Shown here one piece after another: positions 11,290 to 23,567 of a DNA stretch of 64,000 bases. The translations under genes were made by a program, and so were the position numbers. Every line of letters starts with the position of its first letter. Position 1 is the first letter of the stretch. Below the pieces are notes generated by a model, which ran no database searches, was not told where the DNA came from, and saw only the letters and a program-made list of their open reading frames with translations. Source of the DNA: Simmondsia chinensis (taxonomy: Eukaryota > Streptophyta > Magnoliopsida > Caryophyllales > Simmondsiaceae); the NCBI GenBank assembly GCA_018398585.1, contig JAGTTD010000009.1, positions 8,189,193 to 8,253,192 of the forward strand, written 5' to 3'.

Positions 11290-12250
11290 CAAGAATTATA
11301 TATAATGAGCAATCGACAAGTCACCCACTTACTATTTGGGTTCGCTTAGGATTGAGGATTCCTGACTCATTTAATTAATAGTCGGGTTTATATCAACCCC
11401 TTCTTCTAGACCCTTAGTATAATAAGAAAGCAAACACAATGTAGCAACACATATTTGCTAATCTAGACAGCAACATAAGCAATGGCTCAATGTTCACCTC
11501 GAACGATAGAGCAAGAAGACAATATCAACATTTGAAAGACTAAACGATAAGAATAGAACCCAAAAAATTACAATATCAAGAATTATAATTTGAAAGACAA
11601 TGAATCCAGTTGGCATCAAAACAAGCAACAAGTTAATCAACAGTCAAAGTTATCCGCCATGCATATAATAGAGTGCCAGAAAAGTAATAGAGTCTCTAGG
11701 ATATGTACCTCTCGAGGATTATGCATGAAAAAACAACTTTGTTGATCTATGTAAGAAATATTTAGACAAGTAAAGATGAGACGTTGAATAGCACCCAAAG
11801 TTGTGATAAAATGAAATATCTTAGATCGAAGAACCATGAATAATAGATCATTGTAAAGTTGCGTACACAGTATAGAACAAAATAATTGTATTGTAAAATA
11901 CAATTTGAATAATAACTTTTTTGTAAGATAATATCCTATAGTATATATAACATACATTAAAATTCATGATTGTGTATTGAACATCTCCAAAATTGTGCAG
12001 GTTATATAAGAGATGTCTAGAAAAGTATAGATGAGATATTGAAGCGTATCTACAACACTTCGATAAATGAAAGATCGCGTATAGCAAGACTATATTTCAA
12101 ACATCACCATATAGTTGCATGTGTATACGATATAGCATAAAATAATTGATATGAAAAAGTAACTTATAGTAGTTACTTTTTTGTATGATAACAATCTTAT
12201 AGTATAAGTACTATATGGATGTTTATGTTAAAACATAATATAATACCTTC
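11290..12250 (-). repeat. tandem roughly 260-bp units, inverted relative to 24370-25345
   Basis: At least two units repeat CTCGAGAGG/ATTATGCA, AAATCTTTCATTTAT-like, AGACATCTCTTA and TACACAACTTTAC words. The whole block is the inverse of 24370-25345, and a conserved end block (11310-11410) also occurs at 20200-20265 and 25240-25345. Short open frames in it do not resemble a known protein and differ between units. Confidence 0.6.
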
Positions 12251-13189
12251 CTTTGTTAACATAAACACGTGAATAAATGCAAGTGAGATTTCATTTTAAA
12301 AATATTTAAATAGAGTAGTCTACTGGTCTTTATGCGCTGTTCTTTCCAAACAAAATCCACACGCATTTAAAAATTAAAGATATTAAATATCTTTAAATAC
12401 TTAACTAATTTCCAAACAAATTCCAAGAACCGTTCCAAATATTTAGTACGTTTTTAAAATTTTTAAATATTTTTTCATTATTTAAAATATTTTTTAAATA
12501 TATTAAATATCTTCTAAATACTTAACTAATTTTCAATATTTTTAAAATATTTTTTAATATTCTTAAAATATTTAATTTTTTTAAATTTAAGATATTCTTA
12601 AAATTTTGAAAAAAATTTTAAATATTTTTTTCAGATATTTCAAATGTTTTCAAATATTTTAAATATTTTCTAAATATCATAAATATATTATTAATTATTT
12701 AAATATTTTTTCATATTTAATATATTTTCTAAAATGTAAAACCTATTTTTTTAAATATATAAACTATTTTGTAAATATATAAATTTATTTTTAAATATAT
12801 TAACAAATTTTAATATTTTTCCGAGAGAAATGGAATTAGCACTTGCCCTTTGGCAAAAAAATATACTAACAAATTTAAATATACCTATACCAAATTTTTT
12901 CAATTGTTTAATTTCTATTTCTGTTTCTGCTTCTGTGTAAAAGGAGAAGCACCAAATTTCTGCTTCTCCTTAAAGCAGAAAAACAGCTTGTACTTTTGAT
13001 AAAAAGCATTTTTTTATGGTTGCCAAATGCTCAGTAACTAATATCTCAAAAAAGTGCTTTCCACAAAAAAAAAAAGCATTTTTTTCCCAAAATAAGATAA
13101 GTCAAACAGACCCCAAGTGTACGTCAAACTTTGTGGACACTCAGTGTTTGCAATAGTCATGGGTTTAGGCTAACTGGTTGTGAATCAAT
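12251..13189. other. AT-rich intergenic stretch
   Basis: 12251-12335 continues similarity to 26170-26270. 12360-12830 is an A/T low-complexity tract like 365-655. 12840-13110 has AGAAGCA/TGCTTCTCCTT words that can pair locally. No gene is seen. Confidence 0.5.
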
Positions 13190-13518
13190 ATTTGGACAGC
13201 ATAATAAAAAGTTAAAATAAGAGTTTACGCATGATAATTCCGTGTTAAGGGAAGTATGGAGGGAATATGTGGTAAAGGCTATTTGTAATCCTCATCAATT
13301 TGTAAGTGGGAAATTTGTGGAGGTATAGACATTGGTGATTTCCTTAACAAACAAATTTAAGTTTCAAATTATTGAGATATTTTTTTGGTGACTCATGGGC
13401 TTCTAGGTTTTATAGCTTCATTTATAAAGTGAAATTATTGTGCTCCCCTTTCGTGGATATAGGAATCGGTGGAACTATAAATTTCGGTGTCTCAATTTTT
13501 TCCGCAATCCCCTTATTA
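13190..13518 (+). other. 5' flank of copy C shared with copy B
   Basis: Matches 4390-4745 upstream of copy B. In C the match is interrupted by the elements at 13519-14828 and 14910-15985 and resumes at about 15985. No coding function is recognised. Confidence 0.6.
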
Positions 13519-14828
13519 GGCCTCATTTGGTGCTTAAGTAGTAGATACAGGCAATTGCCATTAATGAAAAGTGCTGATTTTTTTTTTTCTTGTTTGATAT
13601 ACGGGAAGTAAATAAAATGAGGGAGCAATTTTCAATTGCTTTAAAATGTAGAACAGCCATTTGGGGGGAAGACCTTCCTTCTCCCCCTCCCACCGTCTTC
13701 TCCCTCCCCCCTGACGACTCCCACCGTCTTCCCGGCCTCTCCCCGTCCTCCCACAGCCTTCCGCGACCACCCCCTGGCCACCTCCTGGCCATCCACGGAC
13801 ATCCTGTGCCAGACCACCCCCGATGACCCCAGCGGACCACCCCCTGATGACCCATGACCTCCCCTGCGGTGGGGGTTCCTGATGACCCACCCCCTGACGA
13901 ACCCTGGCCTCCCCTCCGGTGGGGGTTCCTTTCCAACTCTTGACCACCCCCGGACGGCCCATGCCAGTCCACCCCCTGATGACCCCACCGGACCACCACC
14001 CTGACACCAGGCCCCGATTTTCGGCGCAGCGAGCCACCTGTCCCACCTCCTATTTACGCACTCCCAGACAAAGTAATACCTCAAGAGGTCTCCAATCCAC
14101 CCGCCGGCTGGAATTACCCCCCTCATGTGATGTATGCTTGGTACCCTCCCTGCCCGGTACCACCCTTGCCACCTGTGCACACATTTGGGGGGTTATTCCC
14201 TTCCTGTCTTCCACCCTCTTCAAGGTCTTCGTTTGTCTTCAGCAAGGTGATTTTGTGGGTGGTTCTGCTTTGGTCTCGTCCGGTGTTCTCGGAGTTTAGG
14301 ATCCTGTTTTTTTCTTCATGTTTTTGGTTTTCTAGGTTTTATCCTGGTCTTCGACTTTTTATGCTTTCTCCTGTTGTTCTTTTCCTGTTTGTTTTGTTCT
14401 TTTCTTTTGTATCCACTCCCGCTTATGGGATGGCCCACGACTCGCTTTGTCGAGTTGTTTACTTGTTCTACGGCAATGTCGATAATTATCAACAAAAAAA
14501 AAACCTTACATAGCCCTCCCAAAAGTAAATTCTACTTCTTTAATAACTTTTTTAAGAACTTTGTTTTTCTAATTGTGAGTCGCTCTATCAATTTTATCCT
14601 TCCCTAATGAAAATTAGAAGATTGTCTATGGATATAACAGTCATCTTAATTATATTTCATGGGAAGTTTTTGTGCTAACTGAGCAAAATATAAAAATTAA
14701 AGTCATATTTCTCATATGAATAACCAAACTCTTTTATATTACTACCTGAAAAGTTGATAAGAGAAGTAAATTTCTAAAAAGTATAATTTTCTGTAGAAAT
14801 TTAATTCATTTAGCAACCAAACGATACC
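13519..14828. mobile_element. PIF/Harbinger (Tourist)-like element with nested insertion
   Basis: The termini GGCCTCATTTGGTGC and, reversed, GGTATCGTTTGGTTGC are imperfect inverted repeats flanked by TTA (13516-13518 and 14829-14831), the target duplication of this superfamily. Copy B has the matching flank without the element. Most of its length is the LINE-like piece at 13655-14501. Confidence 0.62.
13655..14501 (+). mobile_element. LINE-like insertion 1
   Basis: Starts with a G-run and a very C/T-rich leader (CCCCTCCCACC, CCCCTGATGACC words) and ends GTCGATAATTATC followed by an A-rich tail. The 3' half (from about 14100) is alignable to 15600-15980. Long open frames on both strands here reflect the skewed base composition and are not credible genes. 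Boundaries are approximate and no clean target duplication was found. Confidence 0.45.
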
Positions 14829-14909
14829 TTAGTGTTTGTAATATTGATTTAAAGTTGGATGTTTGTAATTGGTCCTAATATGAATGATAAAAAAAATAAA
14901 AAATAAACC

Positions 14910-15985
14910 AACAAGGGGGAGACCCTCCGTCTTCCCCCTCCCCCACCGCCCTCGCCGCGTCGTTTCCGGCCTCCCACGCCGCCGCCGGCCCTTGGTCGAC
15001 CACGTTGGTCCGACGCCTGAAGCCTCGCCGGGGGGGGGGGGTGGACCTTTCTTCCCCGTTCTCCCACGGCCTCCCGCGCTCCAACTCCCATCCCCAGCGC
15101 CGTCATCTCTTCTCCACGTCGCTCCAGCTCTCCACCTCACCGTCTCCACCGCCGTGTCATCACGCCGCTCCGGTTCTTCGCTACGCCTCTACGTCGCCGA
15201 CCGCCTGTCCTCATACTCTGCGTCGCTTCGCCTGTCCCCTCTCCACCTCAGGCTTCGCCATCTTAAGCCCGTCCAGCATCATTAATATCGTCGGTCCCAT
15301 TTTCTCTCTCTTTTCTCACTCTCTGTTTTCTCTTTTCTTCATTGTCTTTCCGTGCCTGGGTCCCCCTCCAAAAGAGCAACCCCTGTTGGCCTGGTTCCTA
15401 ACGACCCGTCCCATGGTCGTTTCCTTTCCAGTGCCAATGCCAGGTTTCCCCAGAACTGAAGGAGCTGGGTCCGGATATGTTATTTCGTTGATGTAAACCA
15501 CTTGACCTATCTTTAGTTGGCGGACCCCCAAATATGTAATATCTCAAGAGGCCTTCAGACGACCCGTCGTCTTTCATCCGCTAAACTGGATTTTCCTTCC
15601 CCTTTCTTGTGATGTTGGCTCGGTACTCCTCCTGTCCGGTTCCATCTCCTACCGGATACCTTGCGGGGAGGGGGGGTGGGTTTCCCTCCTGTCCTCCACC
15701 CTCTTCCAGGTCTTTGTTTATCTTCTGTGAGGTGGTGTTGTGTATGTCTCTGCTTCGGCTCCATTTGTTGCCCTTCTTGCTTTGATCTCTGCCTATTTTT
15801 CCCTGTTTGGTGTTTGTTGATCTTTTCCTGTGCTTTCCCTTTTTTTGCGTGTTTTTTTTGTTGATTTCTCTGTTTGATCTGAATCCATTTTTGTACCCAC
15901 TACCGTTTACGGGGTGGCCAAGTAATCGCTTTATCGAGTTGCCTGTCTGTACTTCGTCTATGCCGATAATTATCGAAAATAATGG
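14910..15985 (+). mobile_element. LINE-like insertion 2
   Basis: Begins with a G-run and the same C/T-rich leader type (CTTCCCCCTCCCCCACC) and ends GCCGATAATTATCG and an A-rich stretch. The 3' half is related to insertion 1. It splits a flank that is continuous upstream of copy B (around 4830-4850). No protein domain is recognised. Confidence 0.45.
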
Positions 15986-16419
15986 ACCATAATGATTAAT
16001 ATTTTTGGCTGCACGTCACTTATATTAATAAAATTCACAATATTAAATATTTATTGTAAGAGTAAGATTGTAATTTTTAATACAATTTTATAACTTTTAT
16101 TGTTTATAAAATATATTATTTCTCTAGCAATATCAACTTTTATCTGAAAATAACTTACGAAATAAAAAACATAGAAATTATTTTATATTTTCCTAAATCT
16201 GAACAGCGCCAAAGAAATGAAGCCCCGCCAAAGCACTTCTCTACAACAACTAAATGAAACCTCTTCCCTATATAAACTCTCCACAAAGTCCCCTAAAAAC
16301 CCCAAAATTGCAGTGAATTGATCCCCAAAAACCCATTTGAAACCCCAAATTTCTTGAATTTCTGTGATACCCATTTGATCGAAATTCTGAATCGCTTGAT
16401 TCTTTGACATACCCATTTG

Positions 16420-18617
16420 ATGGAAGTGCACGATTACCGGTTGACAATCCCATACGGGATCTTCTTGATCGTTGGCGGGTTCATTAGCTTGGCCTTGAAC
16501 AACGGCGTTGTTGTATTTGCTGGTGGTGTTAGTAGCGGAATTCTGCTGCTTATGGCTGCCCTTTTGAGCATTAGCGCTTCTAAGAAGAGACACAACTCTT
16601 GCTTTGCCTTGTTTCTTCAGATCGGTATTTCTTTCAGTCTTATTTCTTTTGTTATTGTCTTTGCTTCATTTTTTTATCCGATGGTTCTTGATAAAGAAGT
16701 TGATGAATCTTGAATGAAATTATGTATTGGTTTCAATTTTATGGTCGTTTGTTGATGTATTGTTGTAAATGTCACAGTTGCTATGTTTAGAGGATAGGGT
16801 TTTAAGTAACTTGTTGGTACTTCATAAAGGTTATATATGAGATCTTGAATGGAATTTATGCGAGAATTTGAGATGGGTATGCTAAATGCAAAAGTTTTAA
16901 ACTAGATGCATGTTGTGCGGTGAATATTTTAGGATATATTCCATTTTGACATAAACCAAATTGTTTGATAGTAATGTAGTAGAAATTAAGAGAATGCAAA
17001 CTATAATATAATATAAAATCTATCCTAACTAGATTATTCTATCTATTTCTATATGTTGGCTCGTATCAAATTCATTTCAATTGTCGTTTGTTGAAATATT
17101 GTTCTAAATGTCTTTGTTACTAAGTCAAGAAGCTAGTTAAATATTTATATGGGAACTTGAATAGCATTCACGACATTTTTAGGACATATACCGTTCATTC
17201 ACATAATGGTAAATCACTACAGATTACTATGCACCAAGACTTTAATCTAGTAATAAAACTACTGAAAGGAAAAAAAAAAAGAAAAAAGAAACAATTCATT
17301 CATGATGCGCTTTTAGCAAAATCGTGGTATGATATAGATACTATATGTCAACATTCTTGCTACAACAAAGGATTCATATCAGTAACACAAAAGAACAGCT
17401 TTATAATAAAATATTTGGTTCATCTTACAGTTACAAAAAGTAATTCAGAAATATGCCAGTGCAGCCAATTATAATTGGTTTGCCTTTGTTCGGATTTCTA
17501 TCATGTATTTATCGTTATAAAATAGTTTCTCGTAATGCTCGGAATTGATTGGATAGAAGAGTTAGAGTCTAGTATCAGTCTATTTGTGTTTTTATTCTAT
17601 AAAAATTTTAAAGTATAGAGGAAAAGATATTAGGTTCTCAATTATTTCACATACGCTCTTACAGGAATCACTACTGGACTTACGGTTGTGGATGCACTTT
17701 GGTACTTGGAAACTTTAAAGATGCCGCCTATTATGAGGTGACTCACTCCTTGTACTTGCTTTGTGGTCTATAACTGCATGAATTGCTTAAATTTATGAAG
17801 CTCAAAAAACGTGTATCAAAATCAAGAGAAACATGTCAAAATCAAGAGAAAAATGCTCTTTTTAATGAGGCGAATCATCAACCAATTTCGATTACTTAAT
17901 AGAGACTTATATGTTGGACTCAATTTTCTTAATTAGCTTTAACTGGGAGCTTTATTTTAAAATATTATTGCTCAATGATTCAATTAATGAAATTTCAAAT
18001 TTTCTTGACATAAAAATTTAGTTACATGTATATGCTAGCTGCACACTTTTCATCCATACACATCTTCTTAGACAGTTGTTGGAGTATAGAACTATTTTTG
18101 GATCTTCACCTATCAGTTTAAGCTTTTGGAAAAGTTGGTTCCTTGACATGGTAACAGAGCCTTGTTGGCTAGAGGTCACGAGTTCGAATCTCAGCAGTCC
18201 TCACTTTCAACATAAAACAACTTAAGAACAACGTATGTGATGGGTTTGTGCAATATCCTAACTTCAAGCCCAGTGGGCATTTGCATAAGAGGGCTTGTTC
18301 GAGTATAAAACTATTCATGAGCCTTCATCCATCAGCTTAAGCTTTTGGCAAAATTTGTCCCTTCACAATGAACATTAGTTGTGTCTCACCTTGATGCTGT
18401 TGTCGTCATCTATTATTTGTGTAATTGAATACTGACACACTTCTTAGTATTATTTCCTTCTTATTTGAGAACTTGATTTGATTACCTTTCGTTTGATTTT
18501 ATTTGCAGCGGTTTCATTACTATATTTTACATATACAAGGTAGCCACAGGTGGCAACTTCCCTCCACGAATGTTTCGCCAGTCGGGGAGCCATGAAGAAC
18601 ACACCTCTAATAGTTGA
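16420..18617 (+). pseudogene. FAX/TMEM14-like copy C (two stops in exon 2)
   Basis: Exon 1 16420-16624 starts with ATG and is open (MEVHDYR-LTIPYG). Exon 2 is 17566-17737 and exon 3 is 18509-18617, with the same phases as copy B. Exon 2 has in-frame TAG codons at 17616-17618 and 17631-17633, at positions where B has Met and Leu codons, plus a 12-bp deletion (four residues) near its end. Splice sites are otherwise normal. A product would stop about 17 residues into exon 2. A TRIM element (18077-18367) sits in intron 2. Intron 1 is shorter than in B because a segment matching about 6010-6465 is missing. Confidence 0.82.
18077..18367 (+). mobile_element. TRIM retroelement, copy 2 (in copy C intron 2)
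   Basis: Terminal repeats TGTTGGAGTATAGAAC...TTCCTTGACA and TGTTCGAGTATAAAAC...CCCTTCACA surround a TGGTAACAGAGC primer-binding site and a GAGGGCT purine stretch. Same family as 10185-10476, opposite orientation. No target duplication survives. Confidence 0.72.
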
Positions 18618-20452
18618 AGATATCAACCATGAAATGATATCTCGGCCTGTGTTCATTGATTCCCTTATTACCTTATTTTCCCTTTATACTGTAGTTTGTT
18701 GTTGTTCATAGGTTGTTTCTCTTCCTCTTTTATAGACTAGAAAAAATTAAGAAAGAATGAAATATAACCAATGTGATTCATAGATGGATTCTAACACTAT
18801 CAAAGATATTGAACCCGAACTCAAAAATCTGCTGGCAAATAAAAGAAAGTCCTCTTCATATGTGTTAACATCATCTTAGCACCCTCTGGTGATGTCGGGT
18901 TCCAATAATATGTTCTCTAAATAAGCTTCCTTTAACATTTGAACTTGAAATCATTTAACCGAAATGGTAAAAAAATGCAGAGGAGTTATCGTAGCAATAT
19001 AAGTAAAATACAAGTGTTACTATACTAAAATACAAAAACATGGATATCAATAGTTACAAATATGTTTGGTCATGTTGATTTGATAATATATTTTAATAGT
19101 TATAAATATGTTAGATATTTGTTACTAGAGTGAAATCTGCTAACTTATTATTGGCATGTACGCAAAATGAACCTCTCGAGTATTATGCAGGAACAAAGTA
19201 CTTAGGTGAGAGATGTCTAGACAAGTAAATATGAAATATTTAAGATCACCTATAAAACTGTAATAAATCAAGAAGCATTATGTCAGAAGACTCTGTTATA
19301 AGTACATGATGTTGGTTTAATTTTTGGATATTTATTTTCTCGTTGGTATTTGATAATATTGGTGTGCCCTGTGATTTATATCTGTCATTGTTATTGGCTA
19401 GAGTGGTCGATTGAAGTCCGATATAGGTGTCTAGACTCTAACAGTATATTGTAATAAAATGCTATATGCACATGATTCAAGCACTAAGTTGTACACTCAT
19501 TGTTAAAAAAAATTTCTTAGATTATAGAAATTCATATTAAATTAGTTAGATGTAGGAATTAATTATCTTTTGTCATTATTATTTCGTTTGCTCCTACATG
19601 TTTTAAAGTTATGTTGATGGACATTTTTAAAAAAAAATTTGAACACCCTTCTATAAAGAAATTAATTGTATTTTTTTTTTCTTGGACTTTTTTCAAAGTA
19701 CCGTTTTATCTTCATGATTTTTTTTTTTTTTTTCCTCTGTGATTTTTAAATTTGATGTTTTAAAATATAATTGTATTATTAGAAAATAGATAGAGTGGAG
19801 ACAAAGTTTTTAAAACTAGATTTATTTTTATACACTTCTAAATTTTCTCTAAATCTTTTCTTATCAATTCTTTTCTTTTGAAGTATTATTTTAGTTTTTC
19901 TGAAGGGTAGAAGAAGAACAAGAAGCAAAAAAGTAAGTGTAGTTACAGACCCAATTGGAAAGAAACTGCTAGATGATGAATCTCCAGGTATTGGAAAATT
20001 CAGTATGTTAGTGAGATGTTGATCATTGCGTATAGGAGAACTAATCAGGTCAGCGGGAATCCAATTTCCACCATTGATTAATCAACTCTGGCACTTTCTA
20101 AAAGAAGCGCATAATTTGTTTACGATTTCTTTATGACTTTTGCTTCATGTTTGTATCAAGTTGACTAGTTGAAAATGGCATGGAAATTTATCAAAAATGG
20201 GTTAGAAATTCTCAATCCTAAACGAACCCAAACAGTAAGTAGGTGACCTGTTGATTGCTCATTTAATTATATATATATAGGAAAATTTTCAAAAAAATCC
20301 ACCTTACTTTTATGTCCGATCTCATAAAACCACCTTTTTTTTTGGGCAGGAAACCACCTTATTTTTGCAAAAAATTTTGCCATGTCGTACCTTATGACAG
20401 TTTCCGTTAGTTCAAGTGTTGTGTATTGGGCTTCTTTTGACCAAAACGACAT
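18618..20452. other. copy C 3' flank, then unassigned AT-rich DNA
   Basis: 18618-19110 matches the B 3' flank and 19180-19320 is a degraded repeat unit like that at 9880-10020. 19320-20200 shows no recognisable feature apart from T-runs near 19665 and 19718. 20200-20265 matches the end block found at 25240-25345. No gene is seen. Confidence 0.5.
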
Positions 20453-21253
20453 GTTTAGGCATTATGAATTCAACAACATTTATCAAATGACTATCATACC
20501 CTTGGCTTAAAAAAAATTCATCCTTTGTATTTTTAATTTCATAGAATAGCCCCTAAACTTGGTTTTTGAAAAACAAATTATGAAATTTTAAAAAATATAG
20601 TAATATTTTTTAATTTTGGTTTTTCAAATATTTTAAAAATCTTTCTTTCAAATTTTTAATTTTGTGCTAATTTTTTAATTTTGAATTAATAAATCTTATT
20701 CAAATTTATATTTTTAAAAAATTATTATATTTTATTTTATAGTATTTTTTATGAAAATTTAAAAAAATAATTTGTTATCTTCTAAATTATAATGTTATTA
20801 CTATAATTAATTAAAAATAACTTTGTGTAAATATTAGAAAATATTCCTATATTTTGCTTAAAAACATAAAACTATTATCTTTCACCTAAAAACATAAAAT
20901 CTGTATCTTTCATATAAAGTAAAAAATTCCTAATTTTTAATTTGTTTTTAATTTTAAATTTATTAATCTAAGTTTTTCTGAAGTTGAAAAATATATTATT
21001 ATATTTTTTCTAGATTTCTCCAAATTTTCTTTCATGTTTTAAAATTTTTTATTTTGTATATTTTTTAATTTTAAATCTAAATGTTTACAAATTTTCTTTG
21101 AATTTTTGTGCATTTTTTTAATTTTAAAAGTTTTTTAAATTTCAAATCAGAATTTTTAAAATTTTTTTGAATATTTTTTAATTTCATATATTTTTAATTT
21201 TAAAGGGTATAATTTTAATTTAATAAATGTTGTTGAATTAATAATGCCTAAAC
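20453..21253. mobile_element. fold-back element with about 31-bp inverted termini
   Basis: The left end GTTTAGGCATTATGAATTC and the next 12 bases are repeated inverted at 21223-21253 with one mismatch. The roughly 740-bp interior is almost entirely A/T with TTTTTAATTTT words and no open frame. The target duplication is unclear. It sits beside the truncated copy D. Confidence 0.6.
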
Positions 21254-21486
21254 TAAATTAAATTCAAACAATAGCTTTACAATCAATCCGGTTAAGTATT
21301 TCAGAGTTACAAAGAACCCTGCCAATTATCGACCATACCCCACGAACGTCCATCTGTTGGTTGATTCAAATGTAAAAACCCCCTAAGTGTAAGAAGTTTG
21401 GTATTACTCACCTCACTTTTGCGAATGATTTTCCTATTTGATAATGTATCTTGATATCCCAGTGTTTGTAATACAACCCCTACCGC

Positions 21487-21668
21487 TAGGGTTATTCATA
21501 GTTCAGTTAACCGTACCAAAAAAATATTTCGGTTCGGTTAGTCGTAACCAAAATACTCAAAAATCTCTAACCATTACTGTAACCGAAACGACCGGTGAAC
21601 CGACTTTCGATAATTCGGTTTGGTTATGCCCGGTAACAGGTAACCGAAAAAGTAATACAACACCTCTT
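21487..21668. mobile_element. hAT-like non-autonomous fragment
   Basis: Begins TAGGGTTATTCATAGTTC and is rich in GGTTCGGTTA/TAACCGAA words, the usual composition of a common plant hAT-type MITE. The right end (near ACACCTCT) is poorly preserved. It interrupts sequence that is continuous in copy E near 28240-28270. Confidence 0.42.
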
Positions 21669-22329
21669 TTATGTTATACAATTTATCTTCTCAATTGTTT
21701 GTAAATATCCAAAAACATACATCAAATGTGAAAATATTCAACAAATTATGTTCTTATAATCCAATTCTAAAAAATTTAAAGTATAATATCTTATTTTAAC
21801 CAATATGTGAGCAAGCGAGTAGTACTAAATTGTAGCAACGTAGTACTTAATTAGTATTTGGGATATAATAATGAGCCACAAATACTCCATAATAGGAGAT
21901 GAACTGGAAAAAAAAGTAAAGTTAATCATGCATTATAAAATAGTCATTTATACGGTAGAAAAACATACTTAGATTAAAGTCTCGGTGCTTTGTGATACAT
22001 AAATGATTATCATTATAAGAACAGATGATATATTTCCTAGAACATTGTGGTGGTTGTTTGAAAATTAGTTTACATACATGTATGATTGCATGAAAGTTGG
22101 GTAGCAGTATAGATATGTATCTAGTTTAGGTCAGATATTAAGGATTCACCGATGATGTTTGAACTTTTGTATTCAACATACTCATCTTAAATTCTTGCAT
22201 AAATTCTCTTCAAAATCCCATATGAAATCTTTAATCGGCAATCAAGAAACAATAAATTAATTGAAACCCAATCCTTTAGACATAGTGACTAAGACATTTA
22301 ATAAAATAGTGTTTGGGATCGAGAACAAT

Positions 22330-22925
22330 ACGTTAGGTTATGCCTCAAATTTATGTAATGTAGTTACAAGTGTCACCTTGAGCAAGCCGATCGATCGGGG
22401 AATGTCCGATCGATCAGGGTGCAACGCTGGAGCAGAGGAGCTGCAGAGACTCCGCCAATCGATCGGGGGGAGCCGATCGATCGGGAACCCAAAACACGCA
22501 TACCCTAGTACGCTCAGTATAAATATGATGTGAGGGTTTCATGTTAGGTATCCAAGCAAAGAGAGAGCACAGTTCAGAGCGAAACAGAGAGAGAGAGGAA
22601 GTGTACCTGTAATTCTTCCATAGATCTTGTTCAGAGGAAGTGTTTATGTAATTCTTCCATTATTTGCATTCAATAAAGAATCTCTAACTCTGCCCATGGT
22701 TTTTCCCGTCTCGATTGAAGAGGGGCTTTCCACGTAAATCACTGTGTTCTTTGTTTATTCTCTTTTACCTTTTGTTTACTTCTCTTGTGTTATATAGTAT
22801 TTGAATCGGATTCAGTATTGGGTGCTAAGTTCCGTTTCTCAAATTGATATCAGTGTATATCATATTTGAGTCCAGTTCCTTACAAATTGATATCAGAGCA
22901 TATCAAATTTGTCTAGATCCCTACA
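22330..22925 (+). mobile_element. LTR-like insertion with CGATCGATCG palindromes
   Basis: Splits intron 1 sequence that is continuous in copy E (around 27700-27740). It contains a promoter-like GTATAAATAT at about 22517, a CAATAAAGAATC polyadenylation-like stretch at about 22670, and two ATTGATATCAG words near its end that resemble a Met-tRNA primer-binding site. Together these suggest a retrotransposon LTR and the start of an internal region. CGATCGATC occurs four times within 22388-22480. Boundaries are approximate. Confidence 0.4.
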
Positions 22926-23368
22926 CAATTCTTGCACAATTTTGTTCATGATCCATCAAATCGCTCAAATCCAATTGTCTAAAAGTAGAGATTAATACAT
23001 GCCAAAATTAGGTAGATGGGCTTAGAGTAATAGGGTAGTTCAATAAAAATGCAGTGTAAGCCACTTGAGAAGGGAGACAATCAAGAAACAATAAAATATG
23101 TAATTTTTATTCTCTCTCCTTTTATTCTTTAATTTTTGTACTGTATTATTTTGATTCAGTTTTCAGTCTACTTAGAATTCAATTCATTTTAAGTTACTCA
23201 CATGTAGAAAAATGGTGTTCGCCAATCAAGAAACAATAAATTACTCGAATTCTTGCATAATCTCGTTCAAAATCCGTCAAATCACTCAAACCCAATTGTC
23301 TACAACTAGAAAATAATGTATCACATACAACAACAAGAAACGAAGCGAAAGTAGAATGCAAGAATTAC

Positions 23369-23567
23369 CCGTCTCAAGAAAGTAGGCGAAGTACGAGGTG
23401 CGCCTCTTCTCAGAGCCTCTAAGGCTCAACCAGGAAGATAGAATGAGCAGAAATCTGGAACCAATACACACAGCAAGTAAATCATGGCTGCCATTGCCGA
23501 CCAAGCTAATGAGTCTGCAATTCAATAAGAAGAACCCATATGGGATTGCGGCCTTGAAATCATGCAT
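23369..23567 (-). pseudogene. FAX/TMEM14-like copy D, exon 1 only
   Basis: Reads MHDFKAAIPYG through EKRRTSYFAYFLET in an open 66-codon exon with a GGTAAT donor, very close to copy E exon 1 (27079-27277). The start is the ATG at 23565-23567, matching the MHDF start of the family. Matching intron sequence continues to about 21440, but exons 2 and 3 are not found before 19 kb, so the gene is truncated. Next to it lie an LTR-like insertion and a fold-back element. Confidence 0.75.

Noticed and set aside
13523..14180. Three overlapping minus-strand frames of 158-179 codons, Gly/Arg/Trp-rich
   Set aside because: They arise from the C/T-rich leader of the LINE-like insertion. Several frames are open at once, the compositions are skewed, and no domain is present.
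14884..15496. Pro/Ser/Arg-rich frames of 106-163 codons on both strands
   Set aside because: Same cause as above, the C/T-rich part of LINE-like insertion 2.
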